A stretch of DNA of 64,000 nucleotides from Actimicrobium sp047621345 (GTDB taxonomy: Bacteria > Pseudomonadota > Gammaproteobacteria > Burkholderiales > Burkholderiaceae_D), in contig JBLHLW010000006.1 of NCBI GenBank assembly GCA_047621345.1, positions 1 to 64,000 on the forward strand, read 5' to 3'. Below are positions 27,064 through 36,485 of the stretch, one piece after another (position 1 is the first letter of the stretch; each line of letters starts with the position of its first letter). The notes beneath the pieces were generated by a model, which was not told the origin of the DNA, did not search any database, and saw only the letters and a program-made list of their open reading frames with translations. The translations under genes and the position numbers were made by a program.

Positions 27064-28017
27064 ATGAAATCAGTCCAGCAAGAAGTCAATGAACGTACCA
27101 ACCTGACCGGCTCCAACCAGTTCGAATTATTGCTGTTCCGACTTGGTGGAGATGTCAACGGCGATCGCTCCGAACTCTATGGAATCAACGTTTTCAAGGT
27201 GCGCGAGATTGTCGCGATGCCTGAATTGACGGCGGTTGCCGGCGCCCACCCGAATCTGCTTGGCGTCGTCAATCTGCGCGGCCAGATCATTCCGGTGATC
27301 GACCTGCCTGCGCTGGTCGGTTGTATCCCTAAAACCGGACTGAATATCATGCTGGTCACTGAATACGCGCGTTCGACGCAAGCGTTTGCCGTCGAGTCAG
27401 TCGAAGAAATTGTTCGACTTGAATGGCGCCAGGTCCTCTCGGCTGAAGCCAGCGGCGTCGGTGGCATGATCACGAGTATCGCAAGATTGGAAGTACCCAA
27501 CGAACCTACCCGCTTGGCTCAGGTACTCGATGTCGAACAAATCCTGCGTCAGATCATGCCCAGTAACGACAAGGATGTCGATCCTGATACTATCGGGCCG
27601 AAACTGCTGCTCAAACCAGGCACCGTCATTTTGGCTGCGGACGATTCGCAAGTCGCTCGCACATTAATTGAAGCAGGACTCAATGCCATCGGTGCACCGT
27701 TCATCATGACCAAGACAGGCAAGGAAGCCTGGGACAAGTTGCAGTCGATGGCCAGTGCCGCTGAAGCCGAAGGCAAGAGTATTCGCGACAAGGTCGCCAT
27801 GGTCTTGACCGACCTTGAAATGCCGGAAATGGATGGATTTACCTTGACGCGCAATATCAAGCAGAACCCGCGTTTTGCCGGTTTACCGGTGGTGATCCAC
27901 TCGTCCTTATCGGGCACAACCAATGAAGACCATGTCCGTAACGTAGGTGCGGACGCCTATGTCGCCAAATTCGTTGCCGAAGAACTGGCTGCTGCGATCC
28001 GCAAGGTGCTTGCCTAG
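27064..28017 (+). CDS. cheV: chemotaxis coupling protein CheV (CheW-REC)
   Basis: Encodes 317 residues: a CheW-like domain (about 15-170, with NLRGQIIPVIDLP) and a C-terminal receiver domain with the acidic pair in ILAADDSQVAR, the phosphoacceptor Asp in LTDLEMPEMDG near 250, and the conserved Lys in YVAKF. CheV couples receptors to CheA and tunes adaptation by phosphorylation. It is a single gene here, followed by a strong terminator. Confidence 0.94.
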   Translation: MKSVQQEVNERTNLTGSNQFELLLFRLGGDVNGDRSELYGINVFKVREIVAMPELTAVAGAHPNLLGVVNLRGQIIPVIDLPALVGCIPKTGLNIMLVTEYARSTQAFAVESVEEIVRLEWRQVLSAEASGVGGMITSIARLEVPNEPTRLAQVLDVEQILRQIMPSNDKDVDPDTIGPKLLLKPGTVILAADDSQVARTLIEAGLNAIGAPFIMTKTGKEAWDKLQSMASAAEAEGKSIRDKVAMVLTDLEMPEMDGFTLTRNIKQNPRFAGLPVVIHSSLSGTTNEDHVRNVGADAYVAKFVAEELAAAIRKVLA

Positions 28018-28032
28018 TCCGTCGTTATCATC

Positions 28033-28066
28033 GCGTCGCCAGATGCTTCCGGCGACGCTGTTTTTT
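28033..28066 (+). terminator. rho-independent terminator of cheV
   Basis: GCGTCGCC (28033-28040) pairs perfectly with GGCGACGC (28051-28058) with a 10-base loop, followed by TG and six T. It begins 16 bases after the cheV stop. Confidence 0.9.
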
Positions 28067-28110
28067 CATGCCTGATCCTGACCGACCTCAGACGGCTGTC
28101 CCGTTCCCCC

Positions 28111-28119
28111 TGCTATAGT
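28111..28119 (+). promoter_or_regulatory. extended -10 promoter giving a probably leaderless mRNA
   Basis: TGCTATAGT is a TGn-extended -10 box. It ends 7 bases before the ATG at 28127, so transcription would begin at or within a base or two of the start codon. No Shine-Dalgarno is present. No -35 match is needed for an extended -10. Confidence 0.5.
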
Positions 28120-28126
28120 TCGCCCC

Positions 28127-29470
28127 ATGCCGATTACCTCACCTATCCTGAATCACCCGCTGCGCATGGCGCTGGCGGCGGAAGCACACTCCCGACCATT
28201 CCTTCAGCTTGACGCACCAGAAAGCGTGACGCATCTGGCGCTGTATGCCGACATTGATGGCACGCCAGACTGGCATCTGCGCAAACTCATCGATCTGTGT
28301 GGCTGTTTCGGTGTGGCCGGCCCAGCCGACGATGCCAAATATTTTTACTATGATTTCGGTCGTTTCCGCCTCAAATGGGAATGTCACACCGAGTTCGCCA
28401 CCTTCACCTTCGCGATGCGTCAAGTCGACAGTTTTCCGCTTGCACAAGCATTCGAGCGCACGCCGCTGATGCATATTCCGCAGCATTGGCTGCACGGACT
28501 AAGTGGCAAAATACTGGTCGCCGCGCATGTCATTCTGGACAAGTCCGGTCGTTCGGACGACACCACGAGTAAAGAAATCCGCGCTGTCTTCGAAGGCCTG
28601 TCGCTCGCGGCGAGTGTCGTACTGCAAGATGCCGAAGTATGGAGCGATTTTCTGATCCAGAGCGACGGCTTTAGCCGCTTCGTCGTGCGCGATCTTGGCC
28701 TGCGCGAACATCAACTCGGGCGTTTGGTGCAACGCGTACTCGAAATCGAAACCTACCGGATGATGGCCTTGCTCGGCCTGCCCCGCGCTCAGGCGTCGGC
28801 AACAACCCTCAATACCATCGAGGCCGAACTGGCGCGACTGACCGCAGAGATGGTCGATAGCGATGATGTTGTCACCGTGACTGGAGCATCCGAAGCATCA
28901 GGTGAGCCAGACGACAACGAGCGCACGCTATTGCGCAGCATTACCGGCCTGGCCGCACGCAGCGAGAAACTCGCTGTCGATAATAGCTACCGGTTCTCGG
29001 CCTCCCATGCCTATTTCCAGTTGGTCAAGGCACGCATTGAAGAACTGCGTGAAGTCCGTATCGATGGTTTGCCGACACTGCGTGAATTCATGGAGCGCCG
29101 GCTGTCACCAGCGATGAGTACTTGCTCCGCTACGGTCCGCCGGCAAACCGCACTGGCCGAACGGATCGCCCACTCCAATGAATTACTGAGCACCCGCGTT
29201 GGCATCGCGCAGGAACTGCATAACCGGCAGATCCTGCAATCAATGAATGCGCGCGCGGCCCAGCAATTGCGCCTGCAGCAAGCGGTCGAAGGGCTGTCCG
29301 TCGTGGCGGTCTCGTATTACATGGTTGGCCTGTGTGGCTATGCGGCAAAAGCCGCCAAGTCAGCGGGACTACCGATCAACACGGATCTCGTCACGGGCTT
29401 GATGGTGCCGGTCATCGTTCTGCTCGTCTGGATGGGACTGCGCCGCTTGCACGGCCGGATCAAGCATTGA
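28127..29470 (+). CDS. DUF3422 family membrane protein
   Basis: Encodes 447 residues. The N-terminus NHPLRMALAAEAHSRPFLQL and the YYDFGRFRLKWECHTEFATF motif are typical of DUF3422. A long helical middle part is followed by two C-terminal transmembrane helices near 387-407 and 416-436, separated by GLPINTD. The function is unknown; the topology suggests a cytoplasmic domain anchored at the C-terminus. It is probably expressed from a leaderless transcript. Confidence 0.88.
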   Translation: MPITSPILNHPLRMALAAEAHSRPFLQLDAPESVTHLALYADIDGTPDWHLRKLIDLCGCFGVAGPADDAKYFYYDFGRFRLKWECHTEFATFTFAMRQVDSFPLAQAFERTPLMHIPQHWLHGLSGKILVAAHVILDKSGRSDDTTSKEIRAVFEGLSLAASVVLQDAEVWSDFLIQSDGFSRFVVRDLGLREHQLGRLVQRVLEIETYRMMALLGLPRAQASATTLNTIEAELARLTAEMVDSDDVVTVTGASEASGEPDDNERTLLRSITGLAARSEKLAVDNSYRFSASHAYFQLVKARIEELREVRIDGLPTLREFMERRLSPAMSTCSATVRRQTALAERIAHSNELLSTRVGIAQELHNRQILQSMNARAAQQLRLQQAVEGLSVVAVSYYMVGLCGYAAKAAKSAGLPINTDLVTGLMVPVIVLLVWMGLRRLHGRIKH

Positions 29471-29638
29471 GTCAACGGACCTCAGCGCCTCTTCTTGAGC
29501 GTGAAAAAGGCAGGATGGTTCGGACGTGGCGCGTCGAAAGAACTTGTTCACGCGTGTGAACCATCGAAAGCACTGGTCACGGTCGCCAATACCCACATAG
29601 CGCCCGACATGCCAGCACAAGTAACAGGCATATCTGCG
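29471..29638. other. 168-bp spacer between convergent genes
   Basis: Nothing recognisable: no clear terminator hairpin with a T-tract is seen between the DUF3422 gene and the GGDEF-EAL gene. Confidence 0.4.
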
Positions 29639-32600
29639 CTAAACCGCAACGGCCAAATGCTGTTCCAGCCAAGCAGTCAGCTGCAGCGGCGGCATTGGCC
29701 GGGCAAAATGATAACCCTGAAATTCATCGCATCCAGCCTCGAGCAAAGCCTGTACGTCACTGGCCAGCTCGACACCTTCAGCCACCACAGCCAACCCAAG
29801 CGTATGGCCAAGCCCGATGATGGCGCGCGTAACGGCCAGGTTTGCCGCCGACGAGTGAATATTCTGGACAAAGGAACGGTCAATCTTGAGCTTGTCAATC
29901 GGGAAGCGCACAAGGTAATTCAGGCTCGAATAGCCAGTCCCGAAATCATCGATGGATAAAGAAAAGCCCAGCGCCTTGAGACGCTGGAGCAGTTCTATCG
30001 TCGCATCGACATGTTCCATCAGCAGCGACTCGGTCAGCTCCAGTTCGATCTGATCGGGCGGCACGTCATAGCGTGCAATTGCCTCGCTCAGCACCGCAAG
30101 CAAGCCATCATCGCGCAACTGTAAGGCCGATAAATTAATCGACACCGGGATCTGGCCTAAGCCCTCTGCGCGCCAGAGCTGGTGCTGGCGACACGCTTCG
30201 CGGATGGTCCACGCACCGATACCAACGATCAGCCCTGACTCTTCTGCCAACGGGATAAACAAGGCCGGCGCGACCAGTCCTTCGACCGGATGCTGCCAGC
30301 GCAACAGGCTTTCAACTCCTGCCAGACGTCCGCTGCGCGCATCGATACGGGGCTGGTAATGCAGCACCAGTTCGTTGCGTTCAACTGCGCGCCGCAAATC
30401 GCTCTCCAGATGCAAGTGGCGTGTAACCCGTTCGTTGAGCGCCGGCGTAAAGAACTGGGCATTATTACGACCAAGCTTTTTGGCCTGGTACATGGCTGAA
30501 TCAGCATGCCGTTTCAGGCCTTCGATGGTATCGCTATCATCCGGAAAGACCGCCACCCCGATGCTGCAGGAGATGGTCAACTCAACGCCATCGATAATGT
30601 GGGGCTCGCACACCGCCAGCATCAGGCGCCGCTCGATGAATTTGCCGATCTCCTCAACTTGATCGACATTATTGAGGATGACGATGAATTCATCGCCGCC
30701 CAACCGGCTGACGGTGTCACCATCGCGCACGGCAGCTCCAAGCCGCGCCGCGACCGAACACAGCAACTGGTCACCGACATGATGGCCGAGCGAGTCGTTA
30801 ATGTTCTTGAAGCGATCAAGGTCGACAAACAGTACCGCCACCCGGTCCTGCTGACGCCGCGCCTGCTGGATCGATAGTGTCAATCGTTCGTCGCATAAAA
30901 ATCGGTTCGGCAAGCCGGTGAGCACATCATGGTGGGCCAAGTAATGGATGCGCTGTTCGCTGGCCTTGCGTTCGCTGATATCGAGCGACATGGCAATGAA
31001 GTGGGTAATAACACCATCGCTGTCACGTACCGCATTCATGACCAGCCAGGCCGGATAAGCAATGCCGTTCTTGCGGTTGAACCAGACCTCGCCCTGCCAG
31101 GAACCCTTGACAGCAGTGACATGACGCACGGTCTCTAACAGGTCGGGCGGATTGCGCTGTGACAGGATGGCCTCGGCTGTCTGGCCAAGCAGCTCATGCA
31201 TTTCAAAAGCGGTGCCGCGCCGGAAGGCCCGGTTCACGGTCACTACCGCCCCGTTGTGATCCATGATGACGATGCTTTCGGACGACGCTTCGAACACCTT
31301 GGCCCAGAGTTCCAACCCGGACTCCATCTGCTTCATGCGGTTGACTGGCGTAAAAGTCGTCAACACGGCCGCGCGTCCCTGATACTGCAGGCGACGCGCT
31401 GACACCAGCGCCCACGAAGGTATCGGCCCGGCGGTCCAGCGCACTTCGAATTCATCTACTACGCCAGTATCACTGAGCTGCTGGAAAAAATGCGCTCGCA
31501 AAGCGGGCGTCATGCCGCGCAACCAGGGGTCGTTGTCATACCCGTCCAGCCAGGCACGACCCGCCTGATTCGCATGCAGCACCTGATGATCAGGTATTGA
31601 CGTCACCATGAGCGGAATTGAAATGGCTTCAATGAGCGCTCGCTGCGCTTGCGCGGCACTGGCTTGGGCGATCAGGTCCTGCTGCTCGATGCGATGCCGA
31701 TCGATCTGTTGCAGCATGCCGTTAAAGGCGCTTACCAGTCGGCCGATATCATCATTGCTGTTCCAACCGGCGCGTAAGGTGTAATCGCCAGAGCGCCGTA
31801 CGCGACCAGCAATATCAGCCAATCGACTGATCGGTGTCGCGATTTGTCGCGCTACGAACATCACCAATGTCAGGATGATCACCATCAACAGCAGCGCCGT
31901 GCCAAGGTGCAGCCACATACGATGAAACGAAGCATCGACCCGCTCATTGAGCAGTCGCGCGATTTCCAGATGGGCTTGTGACCAGGCGTCACGCAACGCA
32001 TGCATCACGGGCAGTGGCGCGACAAGACCAGCGAGAGGCGCTCCGCTGGCCGTCCCGTCCGGCATGCCGGCTAACTGCTTACTGCCGGCACGAAACGCTG
32101 CCAAGGCGGTGGTCAGTGTCTGCTGGCCGCTAGAAAGCGTCTCCTTAAGCTGTGCAGAACTGGCGGCATACGCTTCGCGATAATCGCTGTCGATACCCGC
32201 CTCGATCGCATCAATACGCCCTTCGAGGATGAGGAACTGTGTCTGTTCGTAAAGATGTCCTGCCGTTGGCGAACCTGCCATCTGCTGCGCCAGTTGCTGC
32301 ATCTGCGCAATCACATCGAGCAGTTCCGGAAATCGCAGCAACACCAGCGACATCGTGTAGTAGCTGTCAAGATCGGGATCGAGGATCAGGTTTGACTGGT
32401 TGCCGATACGGGTCAGCAACTGTCGCCCCAGCGCAACCGTATCGGCTTGCGCTTCGGGCGACGACGCATAGCGTTGAAGCCCGCGGACAAATTGCACGTT
32501 GAGTTGGCTACTCTCCATCTGCCTGCCCAATCGCGCTTCAGCGGCACCGACCAACAGTGCGGCTTGCGCCGGACCCGGCACGATGTCCGCTGCGGGCGGC

Positions 32601-32806
32601 TGTACGACGCTTAATAACGCATCGCGCACAACAGCGATGTACTCGTTGCCGACCAACTCTTTGCGAGCAAAATCAATCGCAATATACTTTTCGTGGATCA
32701 GGATGCCGGAAATAAAAATAACGGTAATCAGATCGAGGAAGTAAATCAATGCCAACTTGCGACCGACGCTGAGGCTGCCGGCCAGACGGGAAAGTGTGCG
32801 CCACAT
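29639..32806 (-). CDS. membrane HAMP-PAS-PAS-GGDEF-EAL protein
   Basis: Encodes 1055 residues. TM1 (about 16-38) and TM2 (about 298-322) bracket a large periplasmic sensor, followed by HAMP (about 320-372), two PAS domains (about 385-625, the second with PAC), GGDEF (about 635-795) and EAL (about 805-1050). The GGDEF motif SRLGGDEF near 700 is intact and preceded by an RxxD inhibitory site (RDGD). The EAL signature reads GVESLLRW (ESL), with ELTES, DDFGTGYSSL and AEGVEL retained, so phosphodiesterase activity remains plausible. It should sense an extracytoplasmic signal and adjust c-di-GMP. Confidence 0.95.
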   Translation of the reverse strand: MWRTLSRLAGSLSVGRKLALIYFLDLITVIFISGILIHEKYIAIDFARKELVGNEYIAVVRDALLSVVQPPAADIVPGPAQAALLVGAAEARLGRQMESSQLNVQFVRGLQRYASSPEAQADTVALGRQLLTRIGNQSNLILDPDLDSYYTMSLVLLRFPELLDVIAQMQQLAQQMAGSPTAGHLYEQTQFLILEGRIDAIEAGIDSDYREAYAASSAQLKETLSSGQQTLTTALAAFRAGSKQLAGMPDGTASGAPLAGLVAPLPVMHALRDAWSQAHLEIARLLNERVDASFHRMWLHLGTALLLMVIILTLVMFVARQIATPISRLADIAGRVRRSGDYTLRAGWNSNDDIGRLVSAFNGMLQQIDRHRIEQQDLIAQASAAQAQRALIEAISIPLMVTSIPDHQVLHANQAGRAWLDGYDNDPWLRGMTPALRAHFFQQLSDTGVVDEFEVRWTAGPIPSWALVSARRLQYQGRAAVLTTFTPVNRMKQMESGLELWAKVFEASSESIVIMDHNGAVVTVNRAFRRGTAFEMHELLGQTAEAILSQRNPPDLLETVRHVTAVKGSWQGEVWFNRKNGIAYPAWLVMNAVRDSDGVITHFIAMSLDISERKASEQRIHYLAHHDVLTGLPNRFLCDERLTLSIQQARRQQDRVAVLFVDLDRFKNINDSLGHHVGDQLLCSVAARLGAAVRDGDTVSRLGGDEFIVILNNVDQVEEIGKFIERRLMLAVCEPHIIDGVELTISCSIGVAVFPDDSDTIEGLKRHADSAMYQAKKLGRNNAQFFTPALNERVTRHLHLESDLRRAVERNELVLHYQPRIDARSGRLAGVESLLRWQHPVEGLVAPALFIPLAEESGLIVGIGAWTIREACRQHQLWRAEGLGQIPVSINLSALQLRDDGLLAVLSEAIARYDVPPDQIELELTESLLMEHVDATIELLQRLKALGFSLSIDDFGTGYSSLNYLVRFPIDKLKIDRSFVQNIHSSAANLAVTRAIIGLGHTLGLAVVAEGVELASDVQALLEAGCDEFQGYHFARPMPPLQLTAWLEQHLAVAV

Positions 32807-32967
32807 GAAGTAACTACCCGTTATCGTGCGATGAATTCCGGAGCGCCCGAATCAGGTGCGGCACGGTTGCAATGCGGGTGCGGTACCTACTGCGACCCGG
32901 TGCACGGTCGTCGCTCTACGACACGGCAAATAGATAACAGCAAGAAACAGGCCCACAGGCAACAAGG

Positions 32968-34131
32968 CTACTCGCCGAGCAGCTCCGCCACCGCTTGCAT
33001 CCCATCGATATGCTCAGCAACGACCCGGATAATCACGACCACGGGCACACCTAACAGCATGCCCCAAACACCCCATAACCAGCCCCAAAACAGCAACGCA
33101 ATGAACACCGCAGCCGGATTCATTCTGGCGATCCGACCGGTCATCCAGGTCGTCACTAGCGTACCAACCAACGTCGATACGCCAAGCGAACTGCCAATCA
33201 CCAGCAAAACGGGAGCGAGCGTGCCGAACTGCAGGAAAGCCATCAGGCCAACAGCCACCGTGATGAGTAACGGCCCGAAATACGGAATCACATGTAGCAA
33301 ACCAGCCGCTACCGCCCAAGCACCGGCATTTTCGAGGCCAATCAAACGAAAGGAAATCCACATCAGCACGGCCAGCAAGGAATTCGTTACCAACAGCATC
33401 GACATGTATTTTTGAATCGAGCGGTTGATGTCGTCGAGAATATGAACCGTGATTTTCTTGTGCGAGAACGATGGTCCGGTCAACTTGACGAGCTTGCGCT
33501 TGAAGGTATCCCCCGATAGCAGCAGAAAAAACACCAGAAACAAGACGACGATAGCCTCCCCGATCAGACCAACAACACCTCGTGAACCAGCCAGCAGCAA
33601 ATCGTTAACACGCACCCTCGGTTGTTCGGCCGAAAGGGCGCTAGGGCGAGTCCGCGTCCCCGAAGTGGCCGATTCGATTTCAGTGGCAGCTGCCTGCATG
33701 CGCTGCAACGCACTCGGTTGTCCGGACTGGTACCGCAGCACCGCACGCGCGACCTTGTGTGATGCCTCCGGCAGGGTCTCGACGATGGACTGAAACTCAT
33801 CGGTCAGCGTGTTTGTGACGGCCATAATGCTGCCGCTCAGCGTGATCATGACCAGCACAGTACCGATTAGTCGTTTAATGCGGCGGCGCTCCAGCCAGGC
33901 GACGACTGGGTTGAGTGTGTACGCCAAAAAAATCCCGCAGAGAAGCGGAATGAGAAATTTTTGTGCCGTTTGCAGCGCAAACAGCGTCGCCACCACGGCA
34001 ATGATGGCTAGCGACAAGCCGCGCGCATCGACATGTATGCGTTGTATCAGAATCGGTTTTTCTGGTGACGAGGGCAGCGTAACGATGGACACGTCAGCGT
34101 CAACTGCAGATTCAAGAGAAGGGGTCGTCAT
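32968..34131 (-). CDS. AI-2E/PerM family transporter
   Basis: Encodes 387 residues with six to eight hydrophobic segments and the family signatures LLCGIFLAYTLNPVVAWLERR near 85 and LLHVIPYFGPLLITVAVGL near 280. Family members are implicated in AI-2 export or Na+/H+ antiport. It lies downstream of the BON lipoprotein gene on the same strand, separated by a terminator-like hairpin. Confidence 0.88.
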   Translation of the reverse strand: MTTPSLESAVDADVSIVTLPSSPEKPILIQRIHVDARGLSLAIIAVVATLFALQTAQKFLIPLLCGIFLAYTLNPVVAWLERRRIKRLIGTVLVMITLSGSIMAVTNTLTDEFQSIVETLPEASHKVARAVLRYQSGQPSALQRMQAAATEIESATSGTRTRPSALSAEQPRVRVNDLLLAGSRGVVGLIGEAIVVLFLVFFLLLSGDTFKRKLVKLTGPSFSHKKITVHILDDINRSIQKYMSMLLVTNSLLAVLMWISFRLIGLENAGAWAVAAGLLHVIPYFGPLLITVAVGLMAFLQFGTLAPVLLVIGSSLGVSTLVGTLVTTWMTGRIARMNPAAVFIALLFWGWLWGVWGMLLGVPVVVIIRVVAEHIDGMQAVAELLGE

Positions 34132-34197
34132 CTATCGCTCAATGAAGGCAAAGGGAGTACACAATCGGAAAATCTACCACACCATTTCAATGCAAAA

Positions 34198-34222
34198 CGG
34201 CTCGGCATTGGCTGCCGAGCCG
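34198..34222 (-). terminator. terminator hairpin after BON lipoprotein gene
   Basis: CGGCTCGGCA (34198-34207) pairs with TGCCGAGCCG (34213-34222) across a 5-base loop. On the minus strand TTTT follows directly. It lies 57 bases past the end of the BON gene and isolates it from the downstream transporter gene. Confidence 0.75.
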
Positions 34223-34278
34223 CTCAATCTTCGAATGCGCAGCAATCGCCCGAGCAACATGCCCCGGCCAACACGCTG

Positions 34279-34590
34279 TTACTTCATGCGAATATCGTTC
34301 TTCACTGACATCACGCCCTTGACACCGCGTGCCAGAGTCGCTGCAGTGGTTGCATCGGCCTGAACCTTGACGAAGCCACTCAGTTGTACCACGCCCTTGA
34401 AGGTTTCGACATTGATTTCGGACGATTTCAGGTTAGGCTCATTGAGGATCGCAGCCTTGACTTTCGTGGTGATGACGGCGTCGTCGATGTACTCGCCGGT
34501 GCCTTCTTTGGTGCTCGTCGAAGCACATCCTGCAACAGCGATCAAGGCAGCGGCAAGGAAAAATGTACTGATGCGTTTGGAAAAAATCAT
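34279..34590 (-). CDS. BON-domain lipoprotein (OsmY-like)
   Basis: Encodes 103 residues. The lipoprotein signal ends in AVAGC (Cys22). A single BON domain follows with ITTKVKAAILNEP, NVETFKGVVQLSGFV and GVKGVMSVKNDIRMK. BON domains bind phospholipid; OsmY/DolP-type proteins support envelope integrity under stress. GGGAG lies about 6 bases before the ATG. The other stress-type genes lie on the far side of a 503-bp region, on the opposite strand. Confidence 0.9.
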   Translation of the reverse strand: MIFSKRISTFFLAAALIAVAGCASTSTKEGTGEYIDDAVITTKVKAAILNEPNLKSSEINVETFKGVVQLSGFVKVQADATTAATLARGVKGVMSVKNDIRMK

Positions 34591-35093
34591 GGTGGAACTC
34601 CCTGTGAAATAAATGAAACGGACAATGGATAAAAATGACGTGGGCTCAACACTCCTGCGACACCACGACTGTTATCTACAACATTCTGTCGAGTTGGCGA
34701 CTAATAAAGAGGCCTTAAACACGCCGAACTTTAACGAGCAGGTTCAATACGTTCTGTACGGCACCGTACATAACGCGAATCTTTAACCCTATAAACGACA
34801 TGCCGATCGTCTAAGGCAAAGAGACAGGGCGGATTACCCTACCGCGTCCGCAACGCCATCGCTGTAAGTCACTGGACACACTAGAAATTTCGGACAGCCG
34901 GCCTACTGCCGGTTAACAAATCTGCGGCGATATGTACGCTGTCGCACAGAAATATTGCCGGCGTCTCAGCACAATTGAAAGCATGCCTTGGCGCTCAGCG
35001 ATCTGAATTCGCCGCGCCGGGTAGCGGACGGTTCCAGAACGGTAACGCGACAGGTTCCAGCCTAATAATCAAAAACGGAGAACTTACCCAATC
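34591..35093. other. 503-bp non-coding divergent regulatory region
   Basis: No gene is convincing here; a 27-codon frame from 34634 has no supporting features. The region separates the BON lipoprotein gene (minus) from four stress-type genes (plus). It contains a perfect inverted repeat at 34755-34770 and a direct repeat of GGTTCCAG (near 35030 and 35053). It is unusually long for this gene-dense window, so it may hold several promoters or a small RNA. Confidence 0.5.
34755..34770. promoter_or_regulatory. perfect inverted repeat TGTACGG-CA-CCGTACA
   Basis: A 7-bp perfect inverted repeat with a 2-base spacer in the long divergent region upstream of the stress-type genes. It has the form of a dimeric regulator binding site. 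The regulator is unknown. Confidence 0.45.
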
Positions 35094-35243
35094 ATGCTGT
35101 ACACAATTGCTGTTGTCCTTCTCATCCTCTGGCTGCTAGGTATCGTCACTTCGTACACGATCGGTGGCTTCATCCACATTTTGTTGGTAATCGCGATTGT
35201 CGTGATCCTGCTGCGCATTATTTCAGGACGCAAACCGTTATAA
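35094..35243 (+). CDS. 49-aa DUF5670/Lmo0937-type membrane peptide
   Basis: Encodes MLYTIAVVLLILWLLG followed by a short polar turn and a second hydrophobic segment ending LLRIISGRKPL. Two transmembrane hairpin helices of this form define the Lmo0937/DUF5670 family, often induced by envelope or general stress. CGGAGA lies about 10 bases before the ATG at 35094. It is followed at 128 bases by the ferritin-like gene. Confidence 0.8.
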   Translation: MLYTIAVVLLILWLLGIVTSYTIGGFIHILLVIAIVVILLRIISGRKPL

Positions 35244-35307
35244 CGCGATCTGCTTCCCCCGCTTGGCCACGTTTCGTCAGACTACCTGTCTGTACCAAAT
35301 TGCCTAA

Positions 35308-35340
35308 AAGCGTCAACGCTTGCAGCGATTCAAGCTGCAA
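35308..35340 (+). promoter_or_regulatory. paired inverted repeats upstream of the ferritin-like gene
   Basis: AAGCGT-CA-ACGCTT (35308-35321) is followed at once by TTGCAGC (35320-35326) pairing with GCTGCAA (35334-35340). The two overlap by two bases, so they could form alternative structures in the RNA between the membrane-peptide gene and the ferritin-like gene. Confidence 0.35.
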
Positions 35341-35370
35341 CTCCTCCCAAAAAAATACAAGGAACGCCAC

Positions 35371-35916
35371 ATGACAAAAAATGCCCGCATTACCCTGACC
35401 GATACCGCCACGCTGCGCCTGCGCGCCCGCAAACACATCGAAGACGGGGCCGTCACGGGCGGTTACAGCGGCGATCGCAAGGCCGTTTTAGACATGCTCA
35501 ACGGCGCACTGGCCACCGAACTGGTCTGTGTACTGCGCTACAAGCGCCACTATTTCATGGCCGAAGGTATCCATGCCACGGCAGTCGCAGCCGAATTCCT
35601 TGCGCATGCCGAAGAAGAATCAGGTCATGCCGACCGGATCGCCAAACGCATCGTGCAACTTGGTGGCGCGCCAGACTTCTCGCCTGATGGCTTGTCGTCC
35701 CGCAGTCATGCCGAGTATGTCGAAGGGGTTACGCTGGAAGACATGATTCGCGAGAACCTGGTGGCAGAACGCATCGCCATCGACAGCTATCGCGAAATGA
35801 TCACGTTCATCGGCGATACCGACCCAACCACTCGCCGCATGCTCATCGAAATCCTGGAAGTCGAAGAGGAGCACGCCGACGAACTGGCCTCGCTGCACCA
35901 TGGGATGCCTGACTGA
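35371..35916 (+). CDS. ferritin-like (bacterioferritin-type) protein
   Basis: Encodes 181 residues forming a four-helix ferritin-like bundle. Metal-ligand patterns are visible: Glu in NGALATELVCVLRYKRH, ExxH in HAEEESGHADRIAKRI, Glu in NLVAERIAIDSYREM and ExxH in EVEEEHADEL. It would oxidise or store iron, protecting against oxidative stress. The start at 35371 has AAGGA upstream; a frame from 35320 is less likely. An FMN-type stress protein gene follows closely. Confidence 0.87.
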   Translation: MTKNARITLTDTATLRLRARKHIEDGAVTGGYSGDRKAVLDMLNGALATELVCVLRYKRHYFMAEGIHATAVAAEFLAHAEEESGHADRIAKRIVQLGGAPDFSPDGLSSRSHAEYVEGVTLEDMIRENLVAERIAIDSYREMITFIGDTDPTTRRMLIEILEVEEEHADELASLHHGMPD

Positions 35917-35951
35917 CCGAATTTTTTTTAACGCACCTTATGGAGAATGCA

Positions 35952-36437
35952 ATGAATGACTGGACCCTCTTTTACGAAAAAATCAACGCCATCAAATTTG
36001 CCATGCTCGTCACGCACGATGCGGAAGGCTTGATGGAGGCGCGTCCGTTCACCACCCAAGCGGCCGGTCGCGACGGTGCGGTGTGGTTTTTTACGGCAAC
36101 CGACTCCGAAGCAGTTGCCGACATTAGTCAAAACCCTACGGTCCTGCTCTGCTACGCTGATCCTTCCGAGCACCGCTTTATTTCTTCGTCCGGAACCGCA
36201 TCTCTGTCGCAGGACCGTGCGTTGATGAAGGAGCTCTGGAAGCCCGAATTCAAGCTGTTTTTCCCGCAGGGTATGGAGGATCCATTGCTAACACTGCTGC
36301 GGGTCGATATCCTGAAAGCCGATATCTGGGATTCGGGAAAATCGAAGATGGAACAAATGCTGACGATGGCCAAGGTCGCCGTTGGCATCGACATTGACAA
36401 GGACGACCTGGGCAAGCATAGCGTGCTGAAAAAATAA
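35952..36437 (+). CDS. general stress protein 26-like, pyridoxamine-5'-phosphate-oxidase fold
   Basis: Encodes 161 residues with the split-barrel flavin-binding fold: AMLVTHDAEGLMEARPFTTQ, VWFFTATDSEA and VLLCYADPSEHRFISSSGTA. This matches the GSP26 group that binds FMN/FAD and responds to stress. GGAG lies 7 bases before the ATG at 35952; the ATG at 35940 would place the SD inside the gene. It sits between the ferritin-like gene and an OmpA-type lipoprotein gene. Confidence 0.85.
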   Translation: MNDWTLFYEKINAIKFAMLVTHDAEGLMEARPFTTQAAGRDGAVWFFTATDSEAVADISQNPTVLLCYADPSEHRFISSSGTASLSQDRALMKELWKPEFKLFFPQGMEDPLLTLLRVDILKADIWDSGKSKMEQMLTMAKVAVGIDIDKDDLGKHSVLKK

Positions 36438-36485
36438 GCACCCACCAACTGACTGCGCAGCCCCCCCCTATTTAAAGGAATCTTG

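Noticed and set aside
29495..29959. 154-codon plus-strand frame at the end of the GGDEF-EAL gene
   Set aside because: Most of it is antisense to the EAL domain, and the first part has no features.
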